From Atriophallophorus winterbourni (Eukaryota > Platyhelminthes > Trematoda > Plagiorchiida > Microphallidae), in assembly GCA_013407085.1 (NCBI GenBank), contig JACCGJ010000233.1:1-64000 (forward strand): a DNA stretch of 64,000 bases, given 5' to 3'. Of the stretch, positions 54,101 to 60,254 are shown piece after piece (the stretch's first letter is position 1; the number at the start of each line of letters is the position of its first letter). A model generated the notes under the pieces. The model had not been told where the DNA came from and did no database searches. It saw nothing but the letters and a program-made list of their open reading frames with translations. The position numbers and the translations under genes are program-made.

Positions 54101-57100
54101 AGTCAATGATCATATGAATGATATTGAAACTTGCGACAATTTAAAATAGATAAATTCATTCACAGTGCCTAAATGGAGTTAAAGATTTTACATTATTCTC
54201 TGCAACCCATGCTTGAAAGAAATTGACAATGAATCTCATTAATAACAAACACTAAACGAGCAATCAATTTGACAGTTCCATTGAATAAGTATGTTTATTT
54301 TTGCCGCGTTATTAATATATCACGAGGTAATTGTTTCTGAACGCATAGATTCGGTCTAAGAAATTTGATGGCTGTCGCCAGAACTTTCCTAAATGGTTCC
54401 AGACACAAGATGATCGGTCTCATGATCTTTGTGCTCACCGGGTTGAGAGAGCATAATTTGTTGCAGTGAACCTTGAATCAGTAGGTCGGTGATAAAATAA
54501 AATTGAATATGAAGCCCTTGTTGAATAACAAGCGATTATTTACGAGCGGACGCATAATTTTGAACATTGCTCGTCACTCGCTGATTCTATCTGGATCATT
54601 CTTACACCAATGTGGCGGAAACATCAGGGACGCTTTTCTCAAGGAGACGAACTCACGACATTGAAAAATGGTACGAACTTTGTTCAACAATGGGTATGAA
54701 CTCGATACTGCCTGATTCAATAACCCGTTTAAGTCGGTACTCAAAATTCTTTTCATCTTGACGAACCGCGTTTACTGAGGATAGCTCTTAAAAACCAGAA
54801 TAAGATGGAAGACGTTCTTTTAAACTCATGCTCCGCACATGTTCACATTTCGCATGGTATGGTATGAAAGCACAAGCCTGATCCGGGCAAAGTGCCGCAT
54901 ACATGCTGATATTCCGTGTCGGGAGAGAAAAGGTATTTCAAACATTGTGGATATATCTCACCAACGACGTGTGCCGCTTCTTGGTGTTTCCGAACACACT
55001 AATGCTGCTTCTGGCAGTGAAATATAGCATCACGATTACAAACAGTGGCTCTACATTGACAACAGCATCGGAGCTCACGATTCAGTCGTAGTGGACACGT
55101 TCAGAATACCTCGGTCACCAAACTATAAAGATGACAGGCCAAAAACTCTAAAAATAACATCAATTAAGGCTAACTTTTAAGCAAATCATAGGAATCTCTT
55201 TAAGAATATCAGAATGAGCGACCCTGACTTTCTACACCGAAACCGCCTAATGAACCACGGCTTCTGCAATAAGATGAGACTCGGGTTAGAAATACTGTGG
55301 TAATCCCAAAAAAGATCAATGTCCGAATATCAAACGGCCCGACCAATAGACGAACTTTCATCCCCATCCATCTATACTAAAACCACAATCAATGGCCTAT
55401 ATACAAAAGCACAATGCTTGGTAAACAAACAAGCTGAAATAAAGGATCTCTGTAATTAGAACTCACTGGACGTCATAGCAATAACTGAGACATGGTTCCA
55501 ACCTCATGTAAGCGATCGCACGCGCTCTAATCCAAACATGACCATGTTTCAGGGAGACCACTTTAAAACAGGTGATGGAGTAGCTGATTACCACCACAAT
55601 CGTTTATACAGCAAGGTAGTTACAGACACTAATCTCGATCTGGAAGACATTATATAGTGTGACTTGAAGCTCGAATCAAGCGACGGTTGCATCTTTGGTG
55701 TAGTTTACCGTTCACCATCATCATCGAGTGCGCATAACAAAAACTCTTGAAAGCAATTCAGTACGTTGGAAAACAGCGCAATTCACAATTGTTGATTATG
55801 GGAGATTTCAATCTGCCTGAACTATGTAACCGAGTATATAATCTATCCTACACTAAACTACAAATTTCGCGAAATGTTCGATTAAATCACACTTGTGTAC
55901 TCATGTTTTCGAATATACTCGACAACGAAATTCGCAACAGATATCTGTTCTAGAGCTAGTCCCAACCTCTGAATATACGCATGTTGACAATGTTCAGTAT
56001 TACCCTCCGCTGGATCGAAACGACACCTCGTTCTGCTTTTTAATTCGTGTCCAATGGTAAAGCAAACCAAACTAAATATAAAAGTGGATTACATTGGTTT
56101 GATGATAACAATGGGGGCTTAGGATGAACATAATGTAAATTTCAGTGATCCGGACTCGCACTGCACCACCCTTAGAGATTACATCACGAACATTCAAATT
56201 CTAATAATAAAAAGAACCTAATTTCAGAATTCGCAGTCACAGTAAAAAATGGATGAAAAAGCGAAATTTTGCATGGACTATTCACTGGGCTGCCAGAACA
56301 TAATTTACCTGAACAAACTTTCGTGCATTGCGCAATCAAGTCACGAATATCATCCAAAAAGATAAAAAAAAATATCACCAGCTTCAGCTCGCAGTGAGAA
56401 TGCAGCGAAATCTTAAACTACTTTATCGAACCGTTAAAAAAACTACGAACCTGAAACCCGGTGTTTTTTCTATCATGACAGATAAGGGACTAACCGATTC
56501 TGTCTTAGAAACCCCTAACGTTTTAGCCTGTTTGATTCACAAGTTTTCACCCAGAAGGATGCACTACTACCACTGATTGTGCCAGAGATTATAGGCGATA
56601 ATTGTATCAATTCTGAAATGGGTAAAAAAATTCAGAGTCTTCTTTAATCTTGGATCGCAACAACTGGAATGGACAACAAAAGAAATGGACCTCGGTGTAC
56701 GGATTGAAAGGGAGTATTTAAAATAGCATGCAATGCGGAGCAGTGTACAACCGAGTCAGCCGCATGCTAGGTATGCTTCGGCGTATTTTCGGACGTTTTT
56801 CCCGTGAAACATTCCGCATGCACACAAATACCTATATTGACCTAGTAATGTATTACTCAGTGAAAGATTAGGCACCATGGCTACAAGAGGACATCCAGCT
56901 GCTTGGAAGGATTTATCTCGGAGCAAGTAAAATGGCTAGCTGTCTCCGCAACCTACCATATGAGAATCGACTCGTGCAACTTTATTCTGATAAACCGTCT
57001 CACAGACGGGTTTAATTGGGTCTAATCCCGATTGATAAAAAATGAATCAAAGATGCACCCTTTGAAGCATTCATTTCACCTCCGGTCAAGCCATACCACA

Positions 57101-59963
57101 CATACACACCCACCGGCATTAGATATTTCACATTCTTACCCGAAACGCCGTCGGTTCTTCTATTTAGTCCGCGTTTATTCCTTACATTTTCAAGATGCAT
57201 ATCGTTTTGATTGTGAAATATAATGGAATTCATAAAGAATGAAACCACAACTAAATGAGAGTATTTCTGGTGATGTTAAGAGACTTTAAGATCCAATAAA
57301 TAGTAATTCAATTATAAAAGATCAACAGATACCACAGATTATATTATCGCATCAGTATATTTATTCCACGAAATCTCTATAGGTTTTCTACAAATGGTAT
57401 TAAAATCTTTTTCAATGTGAATATCAGGGTGAAAATTCTATGTAATTGTGAAGAAGTTGAAAAATATTGATTCAATTTATAACATTAGGTAGAAAATGTT
57501 GGTTATATTGATTAATCTAAATTTTTCAAACTGATTGTCATTGTAAAACTGATGAATATAACCTTCTGACCACTAACCACGTTTTGTAAAAAATTGAAAG
57601 AATGGATGATGCATTGGCTAATTTTTTCGAATAAATAGGAGTATCTGGTCCATGAAAAATTGTATTCAAGTTCCCAAACTACTCAATACGGTAACCAGAA
57701 CGTTTAAAAAAGTAATCTCATAGTGTGGAACGTTTATCATGGTGAATACGAAACTGACTTGAAACATAGCAACTTTCAACCAAACAAAATACATTTTAAA
57801 GAACAAATTACGGGACATTTGTTTTCAAACAATTTAGTTAAGGTGAAATTGAAATGTTAATGGAATAACATAGAAAATATCTGTGCAGCATTTTTAAATC
57901 CCAGAAATAGAAGCATTTATAATATTCAATGTTTAAATTCTAACGTCAAGTGCAAATAAATCGAATTTTGTATATGGCATCACAATGTCAGAAGCTCTTT
58001 CCTGGTTTAGAATAATTACACAAATGAATTTGTAATCTATATACTATCTTTAGTTGTAATACTATCAGCATCAACAATGCAACATTTAAAAAATTCCGCC
58101 CACAATCTGTAGGGTTAAAACCCATAATACATTATACATAACAGTGAGTGCCTTTATTTTGAAATATGATGCTTCTAAGTTTCAATTTCTAAAAACTTGA
58201 ATAAAAAAAATATATAAATATAAACGATTGTACTTTAAGGTAGGCAATGAAATAAAAACCTTAGCGATTGGATCATATAGCCTAAAAAACAGCTAGCCGC
58301 ATTATAGCTATGCTCCGAAGTATTTTTGGAAGTTTTTTCCCTTGAAACATTTCACTCGCTCCTTAATTATTTATAATGACACAGTGATGGATTACTCAGT
58401 GCAACCTTGGACACCATCTCTAGGAAAGGACATCACGATGCTCAAGAGAATTTATCACACAGAATCTGAAATGGTTCGCGTCTTTGCGAACTCACTTATG
58501 AGGATAGACTAGTGCATCATAATTTGGATACACTGGCTCGCAGACGAATTTCATTAGATTTAATCCTCACCTACAAAATAATGAACTCAAAAATAAATCC
58601 TCTGTAGCATTTATTATGTCCCCACGCAAGCCATACCACACGCACTCACACACTCATCATCATCATCATCAAAGACAGCATTATACCGGTAGCACGTACC
58701 GAATGCTCAATTGCCATACAAACATGAAAAAGTAAAATCCTAAAAGATGGGGAAAGGTGGGACTTAAATTGCTACGGCTTTCATAGAAGAGTAAGCACAA
58801 ACAAACTGGGAAGAGGTGCCTACACCTCGAATGGAACATGCATTCAAACAAGTTTCGTGAAGGAGTAGAGCAACATCATCACGGCAGCTTCCTTGCGGCT
58901 TTCACTGTCATGCATCATAACAAGCTTTTCTCGCCACTCCGCTTGACAACATACATACAACATACATACACACTGGCATTGGATAATCAACATTCTCAAC
59001 GAAACTGATGTCGTTCGATCCATTTGGTGTCGTTTGTTTCTTATTGAACTCCATACATTTATCATCTGGTGAAAGTATTTCCAAGAACAAACAGGATATA
59101 TTTATGTTTAGTAATTCCACCTTACATTTCATTTACATAACTTGATTTAGCAACTTCACACGACATTACCCTAACGAATATTTTTCCATCATACTGAAAA
59201 TTACATGACATTTTGTCCAACTGCAAAACCGTCTATCTTCCCATTGCCTCAATTTTTGTATATAATAATTGTCCTAATACGGATATCCTGTAGTGTTGTA
59301 CAGCTAAATCTTTTTATACCATTGTTTCTCTAATCTTTATTATTCAATCTCGAATATTTCGATCATTATGATACCAGGATTTCATTAGCAACGCAGAGAA
59401 CTCACTGAATCATTTGATTTTGTTTGACACCAAGTCATGAGGTTTGAAATCACAATTAGCATTTTTTGATGATTGAATTTCGCAAAATTCTTTTCCATTG
59501 TTTCTGCTATCCATAACGCTTCATGTATTTGCTTCGGATCTTCGCATATGTCATAAACGATGACATTATATTTCATCAGGTGTTCAAAAAATTCCCATTT
59601 TTTATCATACTAAACAATATTAAAATGATAATATTACACACATCAATTATTTCTCGAACGAAATGCGGTTTCTTTGCCTTGGCACTACTCAGTGTACCAC
59701 CAATTATGTAACAATTAGATTTCGGCAACGGCGGTCCAGCTGGCTCACTTATTCGCTCCTCTGCACCACCAATTTCTTCCTCGTCTTCTTCAGAAAAAGT
59801 AATACCAGGAACTTGTGTTGACAAATACTAAGAATACGAAATTCATGAATAAAAACCTACTTTTGCTATGGTTCCAGAAATGAACCTATCCACATAATTG
59901 ATGAATATAAATATGTCTTTCAATTCTGCTTCTTCTTCTTCCATGTTCAAATCAGAGTCATTG
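12970..59963 (-). CDS. AK7: Adenylate kinase 7 (AK7), complete gene in 18 exons (gene span)
   Basis: Joining the 18 exons listed below gives one frame of about 986 codons with no internal stop, and every intron is GT..AG. Seen: an acidic start ([10 protein letters not shown]), a Rossmann-like N-terminal domain (about residues 10-330), a P-loop GPPVVGKT at 364-371, the adenylate-kinase motif LDGFPKT at 577-583, and a C-terminal Dpy-30 motif (about 944-986, [15 protein letters not shown]...[14 protein letters not shown]). This order matches animal AK7 over its whole length. Known for the family: it interconverts AMP, ADP and ATP in motile cilia and sperm flagella, and the Dpy-30 motif typically mediates docking. 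The human protein is about 720 residues; this one is longer because of charged linkers at about 400-560 and 620-900. Start: ATG at 59944, with an in-frame stop 21-39 nt upstream and no other in-frame ATG between. An upstream exon cannot be excluded. No frameshift or missing exon was seen. Confidence 0.93.
13735..15660 (-). mobile_element. RTE-like LINE, decayed, with 3' end
   Basis: Lies in AK7 intron 17 in the same orientation as the gene. Reading the minus strand from 15660: [20 protein letters not shown] (15.5 kb), [20 protein letters not shown] (15.2 kb), [20 protein letters not shown] (15.0 kb, the PGPDGI-type block), [20 protein letters not shown] (14.6 kb, catalytic YADD), a C-terminal [12 protein letters not shown] block, and the 3' region shared with 58655-58945 (ctttcactgccacgcatcataacagg). 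There are many stops and frameshifts. It links the orphan 3' ends elsewhere in the window to an RT of RTE type. Confidence 0.8.
15661..16503. other. AK7 intron 17, no element recognised
   Basis: No coding similarity on either strand. Confidence 0.5.
16504..16720 (+). repeat. Dispersed SINE-like repeat, diverged copy
   Basis: Shares tgtgtctagaattagcaacctgaca-like sequence and gcagtatatgactgtgcgat with the 3264 copy. It lies close to AK7 exon 17, antisense to the gene. Confidence 0.55.
16813..16971 (-). CDS. AK7: AK7 exon 17 (Dpy-30 motif)
   Basis: 53 codons, phase 0; acceptor ttatacag, donor gtgagt. It encodes [20 protein letters not shown] and then RPEDPIDYL: the Dpy-30 dimerisation/docking motif of AK7 (PLRNYLMTYVMPTL...RPEDPVDFL). 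The reading frame stays open into the intron, but the match ends exactly at the donor. Confidence 0.95.
17040..19690 (-). mobile_element. CR1-like LINE, long decayed copy with 3' end
   Basis: In AK7 intron 16. Minus strand from 19690: endonuclease blocks [14 protein letters not shown] and [13 protein letters not shown] (19.45-19.6 kb), the linker [19 protein letters not shown] (18.9 kb), RT entry [20 protein letters not shown] (18.6 kb), [19 protein letters not shown] and [14 protein letters not shown] (18.3 kb), block [17 protein letters not shown] (18.0 kb), and the C-terminal [13 protein letters not shown] (17.7 kb). The FADD catalytic box is not seen. The 3' UTR and end (17040-17327) are shared with 36550-36845. 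Frames are broken repeatedly. Confidence 0.85.
19695..20940 (+). mobile_element. CR1-like LINE, endonuclease and RT start
   Basis: Same family as the 17.0-19.7 kb copy but on the other strand, head to head with it. Frame 1: [13 protein letters not shown] and [16 protein letters not shown] (endonuclease), then [20 protein letters not shown] and [11 protein letters not shown]...[10 protein letters not shown] (19966-20358, catalytic SDH motif). Then [20 protein letters not shown] (20379-20834) and [20 protein letters not shown]. It ends near 20940, before RT block A. Confidence 0.88.
21290..21455 (+). mobile_element. RTE-like LINE 3' end
   Basis: Short copy: tttaggatttcattttgcc, cattcggtacatgctactgg, tgtaatgctgtccctgatga, then a GAT/ATT-rich tail. 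Matches 185-549. Confidence 0.75.
21456..23566. other. AK7 intron 16, unique-looking sequence
   Basis: No coding similarity or repeat recognised. Short frames at 21573-21868 look random. Confidence 0.5.
23567..23808 (-). CDS. AK7: AK7 exon 16
   Basis: 242 nt; acceptor gtcacag, donor gtgagt. It contains a highly charged helix ([20 protein letters not shown]) as in the Glu/Arg-rich C-terminal helix of AK7, and ends in NQNDW. The acceptor 8 nt inside a competing AG is chosen because only it keeps the phase. Confidence 0.86.
23809..25449. other. AK7 intron 15, 3' part, no element recognised
   Basis: AT-rich. A small minus-strand frame at 24741-24989 with CSHCHH has no other sign of being an exon. 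Confidence 0.45.
25450..27600 (+). mobile_element. CR1-like LINE, EN to C-terminus, decayed
   Basis: Antisense to AK7 in intron 15. Blocks in order: [14 protein letters not shown] and [16 protein letters not shown] (endonuclease, 25.5-25.7 kb), [14 protein letters not shown] (26.35 kb), [20 protein letters not shown] (26.5 kb), an LDIS-like block A (26.7 kb), and the C-terminal ORF 26934-27383 ([20 protein letters not shown], then [20 protein letters not shown], a stretch with [11 protein letters not shown], and [18 protein letters not shown]). The C-terminal part is the best-preserved CR1-like C-terminus in the window. Multiple stops upstream. Confidence 0.87.
27671..27708 (-). ncRNA. Hammerhead-ribozyme-like motif (type I layout)
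   Basis: On the minus strand: CTAC, CTGATGA (27698-27704), stem II CTGC-AAACA-GCAC, GAAA (27681-27684), ACCGGT as a loopless stem III, position-17 C, and GTGG (27671-27674) pairing with CTAC for stem I. The only flaw in stem II is the first base: a G there would give four pairs. A self-complementary stem III suggests function as a dimer (inference). Confidence 0.55.
28197..28310 (+). mobile_element. LINE 3' UTR fragment
   Basis: Matches the 3' UTR of the LINE at 40690-41369 in the opposite orientation: gagcgctgtgcgcgcgattg, ctgtttagtcattctaaaag, gatgtacatccatggtcga. No coding part is attached. Confidence 0.68.
28311..28971. other. AK7 intron 15, 5' part
   Basis: No similarity found. A short AT run lies at about 28845-28862. 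Confidence 0.5.
28972..29304 (-). CDS. AK7: AK7 exon 15
   Basis: 333 nt; acceptor actcaag, donor gtaagg. It starts [20 protein letters not shown] (coiled coil) and ends [20 protein letters not shown], matching AK7 DETVFNYFDEIEIHPIHID, the end of the kinase domain. Confidence 0.93.
29930..32880 (-). mobile_element. LINE (APE-type endonuclease), near full length, decayed
   Basis: In AK7 intron 14, same orientation as the gene. Minus strand from about 32.6 kb: [17 protein letters not shown] (endonuclease Glu motif), [34 protein letters not shown] (32.2-32.4 kb), [20 protein letters not shown] (31.6 kb), [15 protein letters not shown] (block A, 30.8 kb), [20 protein letters not shown] (block B, 30.7 kb), [11 protein letters not shown] (30.4 kb), [20 protein letters not shown] (30.2 kb). 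The C-terminus is the same family as 40.7-41.4 kb. The 3' UTR is cut at 29930. Frames are broken at many points, and the YADD box is deleted or unreadable. Confidence 0.87.
32885..34430 (+). mobile_element. Ty3/gypsy-like LTR element fragment (RNase H end, integrase), decayed
   Basis: Plus strand, just beside the LINE 5' end. [20 protein letters not shown] (32.9 kb) matches the end of gypsy RNase H. Near 33.5 kb [20 protein letters not shown], then IPEELWTD and [13 protein letters not shown], gives the integrase core, and [14 protein letters not shown] (33.66 kb) the conserved Glu region. There are frequent in-frame stops. Sequence from about 33.9 to 34.43 kb may be the integrase C-terminal part ([16 protein letters not shown]). 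No LTR pair was recognised. Confidence 0.72.
34440..35215 (-). mobile_element. CR1-like LINE fragment (RT) with 3' UTR
   Basis: Minus strand: [19 protein letters not shown] (35.0 kb), [40 protein letters not shown] (block A, 34.8 kb), [16 protein letters not shown] (block B). The RT stops at about 34.65 kb and is followed by a 3' region with ggctattgtagagttaatgg, also seen at 51120-51320. Internal deletion of the RT C-terminus. Confidence 0.8.
35601..36020 (-). CDS. AK7: AK7 exon 14
   Basis: 420 nt, longest exon; acceptor ataacag, donor gtaagc. It begins [20 protein letters not shown], followed by [17 protein letters not shown] (the ALDASDEFLKERV segment of the kinase). It then has a long charged stretch with coiled-coil character ([20 protein letters not shown]). 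The central part is an expansion compared with the human protein. Confidence 0.92.
36097..36197 (-). CDS. AK7: AK7 exon 13 (DGFP motif)
   Basis: 101 nt; acceptor ttctcag, donor gtatta. It encodes [20 protein letters not shown], then [13 protein letters not shown]: the classic adenylate kinase core signature (residues 578-581), nearly identical to AK7 family members. Confidence 0.96.
36550..36845 (-). mobile_element. CR1-like LINE 3' end only
   Basis: About 290 bp in intron 12, close to 80-85% identical by eye to 17040-17327 (taatggtctaaaa, atagggtggtaaaaattgaa, gttccaagtaaaacagacac, gtaaaaataccttctacagt). Both copies end at the same point. This one carries two ATTCAAGGT units at its 3' end. 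Confidence 0.85.
37520..37679. repeat. Fold-back inverted repeat with AT core
   Basis: Left arm 37520-37547 and right arm 37651-37679 are reverse complements over 28 nt with a single extra C (arm core GCGAATCAAG...TTTGCTAGTCAT). The 103-nt spacer ends in an (AT)n run (37621-37650). It could be a MITE-like element or a palindrome made by replication slippage. Confidence 0.85.
37680..38854. other. AK7 intron 12, 5' part
   Basis: AT-rich tract to about 37735, then no recognised feature. Confidence 0.5.
38855..39050 (-). CDS. AK7: AK7 exon 12
   Basis: 196 nt; acceptor ttttcag, donor gtagtt. It ends [11 protein letters not shown], the counterpart of the GQLDDQYIIRF stretch before the DGFP motif. 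The middle is acidic ([20 protein letters not shown]). Intron 11 before it is 67 nt. Confidence 0.88.
39118..39400 (-). CDS. AK7: AK7 exon 11 (charged linker)
   Basis: 283 nt, phase 0 in, phase 1 out; acceptor ctttgcag, donor gtaaca. It encodes an Ala/Glu-rich helix ([20 protein letters not shown]) and then an acidic segment. It lies where vertebrate AK7 has its Glu-rich insertion between the P-loop and the substrate helix. The sequence is poorly conserved; it is assigned by phase and position. Confidence 0.85.
39543..39671 (-). CDS. AK7: AK7 exon 10 (P-loop exon)
   Basis: 43 codons, phase 0; acceptor caaacag, donor gtgagt. It starts [20 protein letters not shown]: the Walker A / P-loop of the adenylate kinase domain (residues 364-371), followed by [13 protein letters not shown] as in AK7 (YYKLHHIQLKDVI). 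Confidence 0.96.
40091..40240 (-). CDS. AK7: AK7 exon 9
   Basis: 50 codons, phase 0; acceptor atttcag, donor gtgagt. It encodes [19 protein letters not shown], then [20 protein letters not shown], matching the LLVNLRMEALFVKE...FVENINTILKEY linker that leads into the kinase domain. Confidence 0.92.
40690..41375 (-). mobile_element. LINE C-terminal RT ORF and 3' UTR
   Basis: In AK7 intron 8. The frame 41369-40959 is intact for about 136 codons: [100 protein letters not shown]. This is the widespread C-terminal region of APE-type LINEs. The 3' UTR ends in tacatccatggtcgacatcg and a short G-rich tail. Fragments of the same family lie at 2585, 10280, 12262, 28197, 29930 and 42490. Confidence 0.9.
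41772..41809 (+). ncRNA. Hammerhead-ribozyme-like motif, mutated core
   Basis: CCAT, then GTGATGA (41776-41782; canonical first base is C), an AAACA loop in a weak stem II, GAAA (41796-41799), ACCGGT stem III, T at position 17, and GTGG (41806-41809) pairing with CCAT. Same layout as 27671-27708. The core change should abolish cleavage. Confidence 0.42.
41947..42024 (-). CDS. AK7: AK7 exon 8
   Basis: 26 codons, phase 0; acceptor atttcag, donor gtaagt. It encodes [20 protein letters not shown]. It is less conserved than its neighbours, but phase, splice sites and position all fit. Confidence 0.8.
42490..42860 (+). mobile_element. LINE C-terminal RT fragment
   Basis: Plus strand in AK7 intron 7: [64 protein letters not shown]. 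Same family as 40690-41375, inserted in the opposite direction, with stops and a small deletion. Confidence 0.82.
42861..43937. other. AK7 intron 7 remainder
   Basis: AT-rich, no feature recognised. Confidence 0.5.
43938..44028 (-). CDS. AK7: AK7 exon 7
   Basis: 91 nt; acceptor gttaag, donor gttggt. The first base completes the codon split with exon 6. It encodes [20 protein letters not shown], then [11 protein letters not shown], matching AK7 (NVID...YLVAVDESVHTLEDIVK). Confidence 0.93.
44520..47780 (-). mobile_element. Ty3/gypsy-like LTR retrotransposon, internally deleted
   Basis: In AK7 intron 6, same orientation as the gene. Minus strand from 47.4 kb: gag end with [19 protein letters not shown], a zinc-knuckle-like [10 protein letters not shown] (47.0 kb), a protease-like LQLDTT...ITFISRKT (46.9 kb), RT start [20 protein letters not shown], then [17 protein letters not shown] (46.3 kb). 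A junction follows that skips the RT catalytic part, then RNase H entry [20 protein letters not shown] (46.0 kb). After that: zinc-binding [20 protein letters not shown]...CQNC (45.3 kb), integrase core [13 protein letters not shown]...[19 protein letters not shown]...[17 protein letters not shown] (44.8-45.1 kb), and a C-terminal [11 protein letters not shown] (44.66 kb). Stops occur in gag and protease. LTRs were not recognised. Confidence 0.88.
47870..47906 (-). ncRNA. Hammerhead-like remnant (5' half)
   Basis: Minus strand CTAC-CTGATGA-CTGC as at 27671, with the same upstream bases (cgtactg). The GAAA/stem III half has mutated beyond recognition. Confidence 0.35.
48062..48300. repeat. Imperfect direct repeat, period about 177 bp
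   Basis: gggcacgtgtgattgtacag at 48064 recurs as aggcacatgtgattgaacag at 48243, and both are followed by caaccttat...aaca and catacaag/catgctcaa sequence over about 60 bp. It lies just outside the gypsy element, so it could be LTR debris or a local duplication. Confidence 0.6.
48480..48565 (-). CDS. AK7: AK7 exon 6
   Basis: 86 nt, enters in phase 0 and leaves after 2 nt of a codon; acceptor ctttaaag, donor gtaagt. It encodes [20 protein letters not shown], matching the [20 protein letters not shown] segment of AK7. Confidence 0.93.
48566..49394. other. AK7 intron 5, first part
   Basis: No recognised element. Confidence 0.45.
49395..50165 (+). mobile_element. CR1-like LINE C-terminal fragment with 3' UTR
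   Basis: [20 protein letters not shown] and [15 protein letters not shown] (49.4-49.6 kb) align with the C-terminal RT region of the 17.0-19.7 kb copy ([12 protein letters not shown]...[13 protein letters not shown]). It continues past stops to an AATAAA at about 50150. Confidence 0.8.
50190..50960 (+). mobile_element. CR1-like LINE RT fragment
   Basis: [20 protein letters not shown] (block B), a degenerate catalytic box (HLADNVKY in place of a YADD-type motif), then SENKLPLNM and a C-terminal region. It directly follows the previous copy in the same orientation; a separate insertion or a local duplication. Confidence 0.78.
51120..51320 (-). mobile_element. LINE 3' end with (AT)n
   Basis: Shares cggttattgtaaagttaatt and the preceding AT run (51167-51197) with the 3' region at 34495-34600, and a gattcactttatttaca end. 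It lies 75 bp from AK7 exon 5. Confidence 0.6.
51394..51477 (-). CDS. AK7: AK7 exon 5
   Basis: 28 codons, phase 0; acceptor ttccacag, donor gtgagt. It encodes [14 protein letters not shown] and FMHFFR, matching the YVVAAGLQYGAEGG...FFK strand-loop of the Rossmann-like domain. Confidence 0.92.
51478..52679. other. AK7 intron 4, first part
   Basis: No recognised feature. Confidence 0.5.
52680..53025. repeat. AT-rich degenerate minisatellite
   Basis: About 345 bp built from variants of tatagtgtaatat / tatagtataatat with loose spacing of 12-20 nt. Confidence 0.7.
53035..53245 (+). mobile_element. tRNA-derived SINE-like element
   Basis: Within 53050-53100 an anticodon-like arm (TTCGA-TTCCTAA-TCGGA, a seven-base loop with CCT in the anticodon position, T before and A after) is followed by gtttgaatccc, close to the B-box/T-arm of tRNA genes. 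This suggests a tRNA-Arg origin. The D-arm/A-box is degraded, there is no acceptor stem, and an unrelated 150-bp body follows (cgcggttacaaactccgg onward). The 3' end is uncertain. Confidence 0.45.
53594..53698 (-). CDS. AK7: AK7 exon 4
   Basis: 35 codons, phase 0; acceptor atttag, donor gtatgc. It contains [12 protein letters not shown], the conserved EDYRRRKSHPN segment of AK7, and ends in LGKK. Intron 3 before it is 5707 nt and holds CR1-like copies. Confidence 0.92.
53699..54855. other. AK7 intron 3, 3' part
   Basis: AT-rich. The minus-strand open frame at 54574-54756 has no recognised similarity. Confidence 0.45.
54856..54908 (-). repeat. Dispersed SINE-like repeat, 3' fragment
   Basis: ggtatgaaagcacaagcctg, then atccgggcaaagtgccgcat: the reverse complement of the 3' part of the 3264/4347 family. 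Confidence 0.8.
55130..57245 (+). mobile_element. CR1-like LINE, decayed and internally deleted
   Basis: Antisense to AK7 in intron 3. Possible ORF1 end (55.2 kb), then endonuclease [18 protein letters not shown] (55.47 kb), [30 protein letters not shown] (55.79 kb). After frame changes come the RT linker [11 protein letters not shown] (56.45 kb) and directly the C-terminal [20 protein letters not shown], then [17 protein letters not shown] and [20 protein letters not shown] (56.74-56.96 kb), so most of the RT core is missing. The 3' part ends with [20 protein letters not shown] at 57.1 kb. Confidence 0.85.
57250..58270. other. AK7 intron 3, between CR1-like copies
   Basis: AT-rich, no feature recognised. 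Confidence 0.5.
58271..59130 (+). mobile_element. CR1-like LINE C-terminus, interrupted by a nested insertion
   Basis: Same family as 55130-57245: [20 protein letters not shown] (58.4 kb) and [11 protein letters not shown] (58.63 kb), then a break at about 58650. It resumes at about 58950 with YIHTGIG and the 3' UTR (acaactggcattg-type sequence, ttcttattgaactccata). The break is filled by the RTE-like 3' end. Confidence 0.8.
58655..58945 (-). mobile_element. RTE-like LINE 3' end nested in a CR1-like copy
   Basis: Minus strand: gtggcgagaaaagcttgtta, cactgtcatgcatc-type sequence, ttcacgaaacttgtttgaat, tgttccattcgaggtgtagg, ttttaggattttactttttc, acgtgctaccggtataatgc, and a (GAT)n tail at the left end (58655-58673). 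It is the cleanest copy of this 3' end in the window. Confidence 0.83.
59406..59609 (-). CDS. AK7: AK7 exon 3
   Basis: 68 codons, phase 0; acceptor tgtttag, donor gtgagt. It encodes [17 protein letters not shown], then a helix, and ends in [18 protein letters not shown], matching the LFILLSTVMTWARSK region of vertebrate AK7. Intron 2, between exons 2 and 3, is 32 nt. Confidence 0.92.
59642..59827 (-). CDS. AK7: AK7 exon 2
   Basis: 62 codons, phase 0 at both ends; acceptor ttcttag, donor gtgtgt. It has an acidic loop ([13 protein letters not shown]) and then [20 protein letters not shown], matching the QIVGTLS...PDF strand of AK7. Intron 1 upstream is only 33 nt. Confidence 0.9.
59861..59963 (-). 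CDS. AK7: AK7 exon 1 (start codon at 59944)
   Basis: The coding part is 28 codons from the ATG at 59944: [10 protein letters not shown], then a stretch matching the FINLLDSY-like start of vertebrate AK7. The donor is AAA|gtaggt, phase 0. An AG at 59964-59965 could be an acceptor if a 5' UTR exon exists; otherwise the segment simply continues upstream as 5' UTR. Confidence 0.8.
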
Positions 59964-60254
59964 CTATGGAAACATAATGTTCAAATTTACGCCAATCTCA
60001 TGTACAATATCAATAGTTCAACCGTTTATTAGTTCAAGTTCAAGTTTAAGTTGCACAGGGCTGAAGGTGGCTGGAAACCAACCACGCAACCAGATTTTCT
60101 TCGACGGTATGCGGTTCAGCAGCCAGCTCTCTGATATTAAGTATACAGTTCGTACGTTTCACATGTTCTTGTTTACGGATATCTGGAATGCAAGACAGGG
60201 GATCTCTACACCAGCACGGTGAGGGGTCATCTATTCAGGAAACAATCCAATAAT

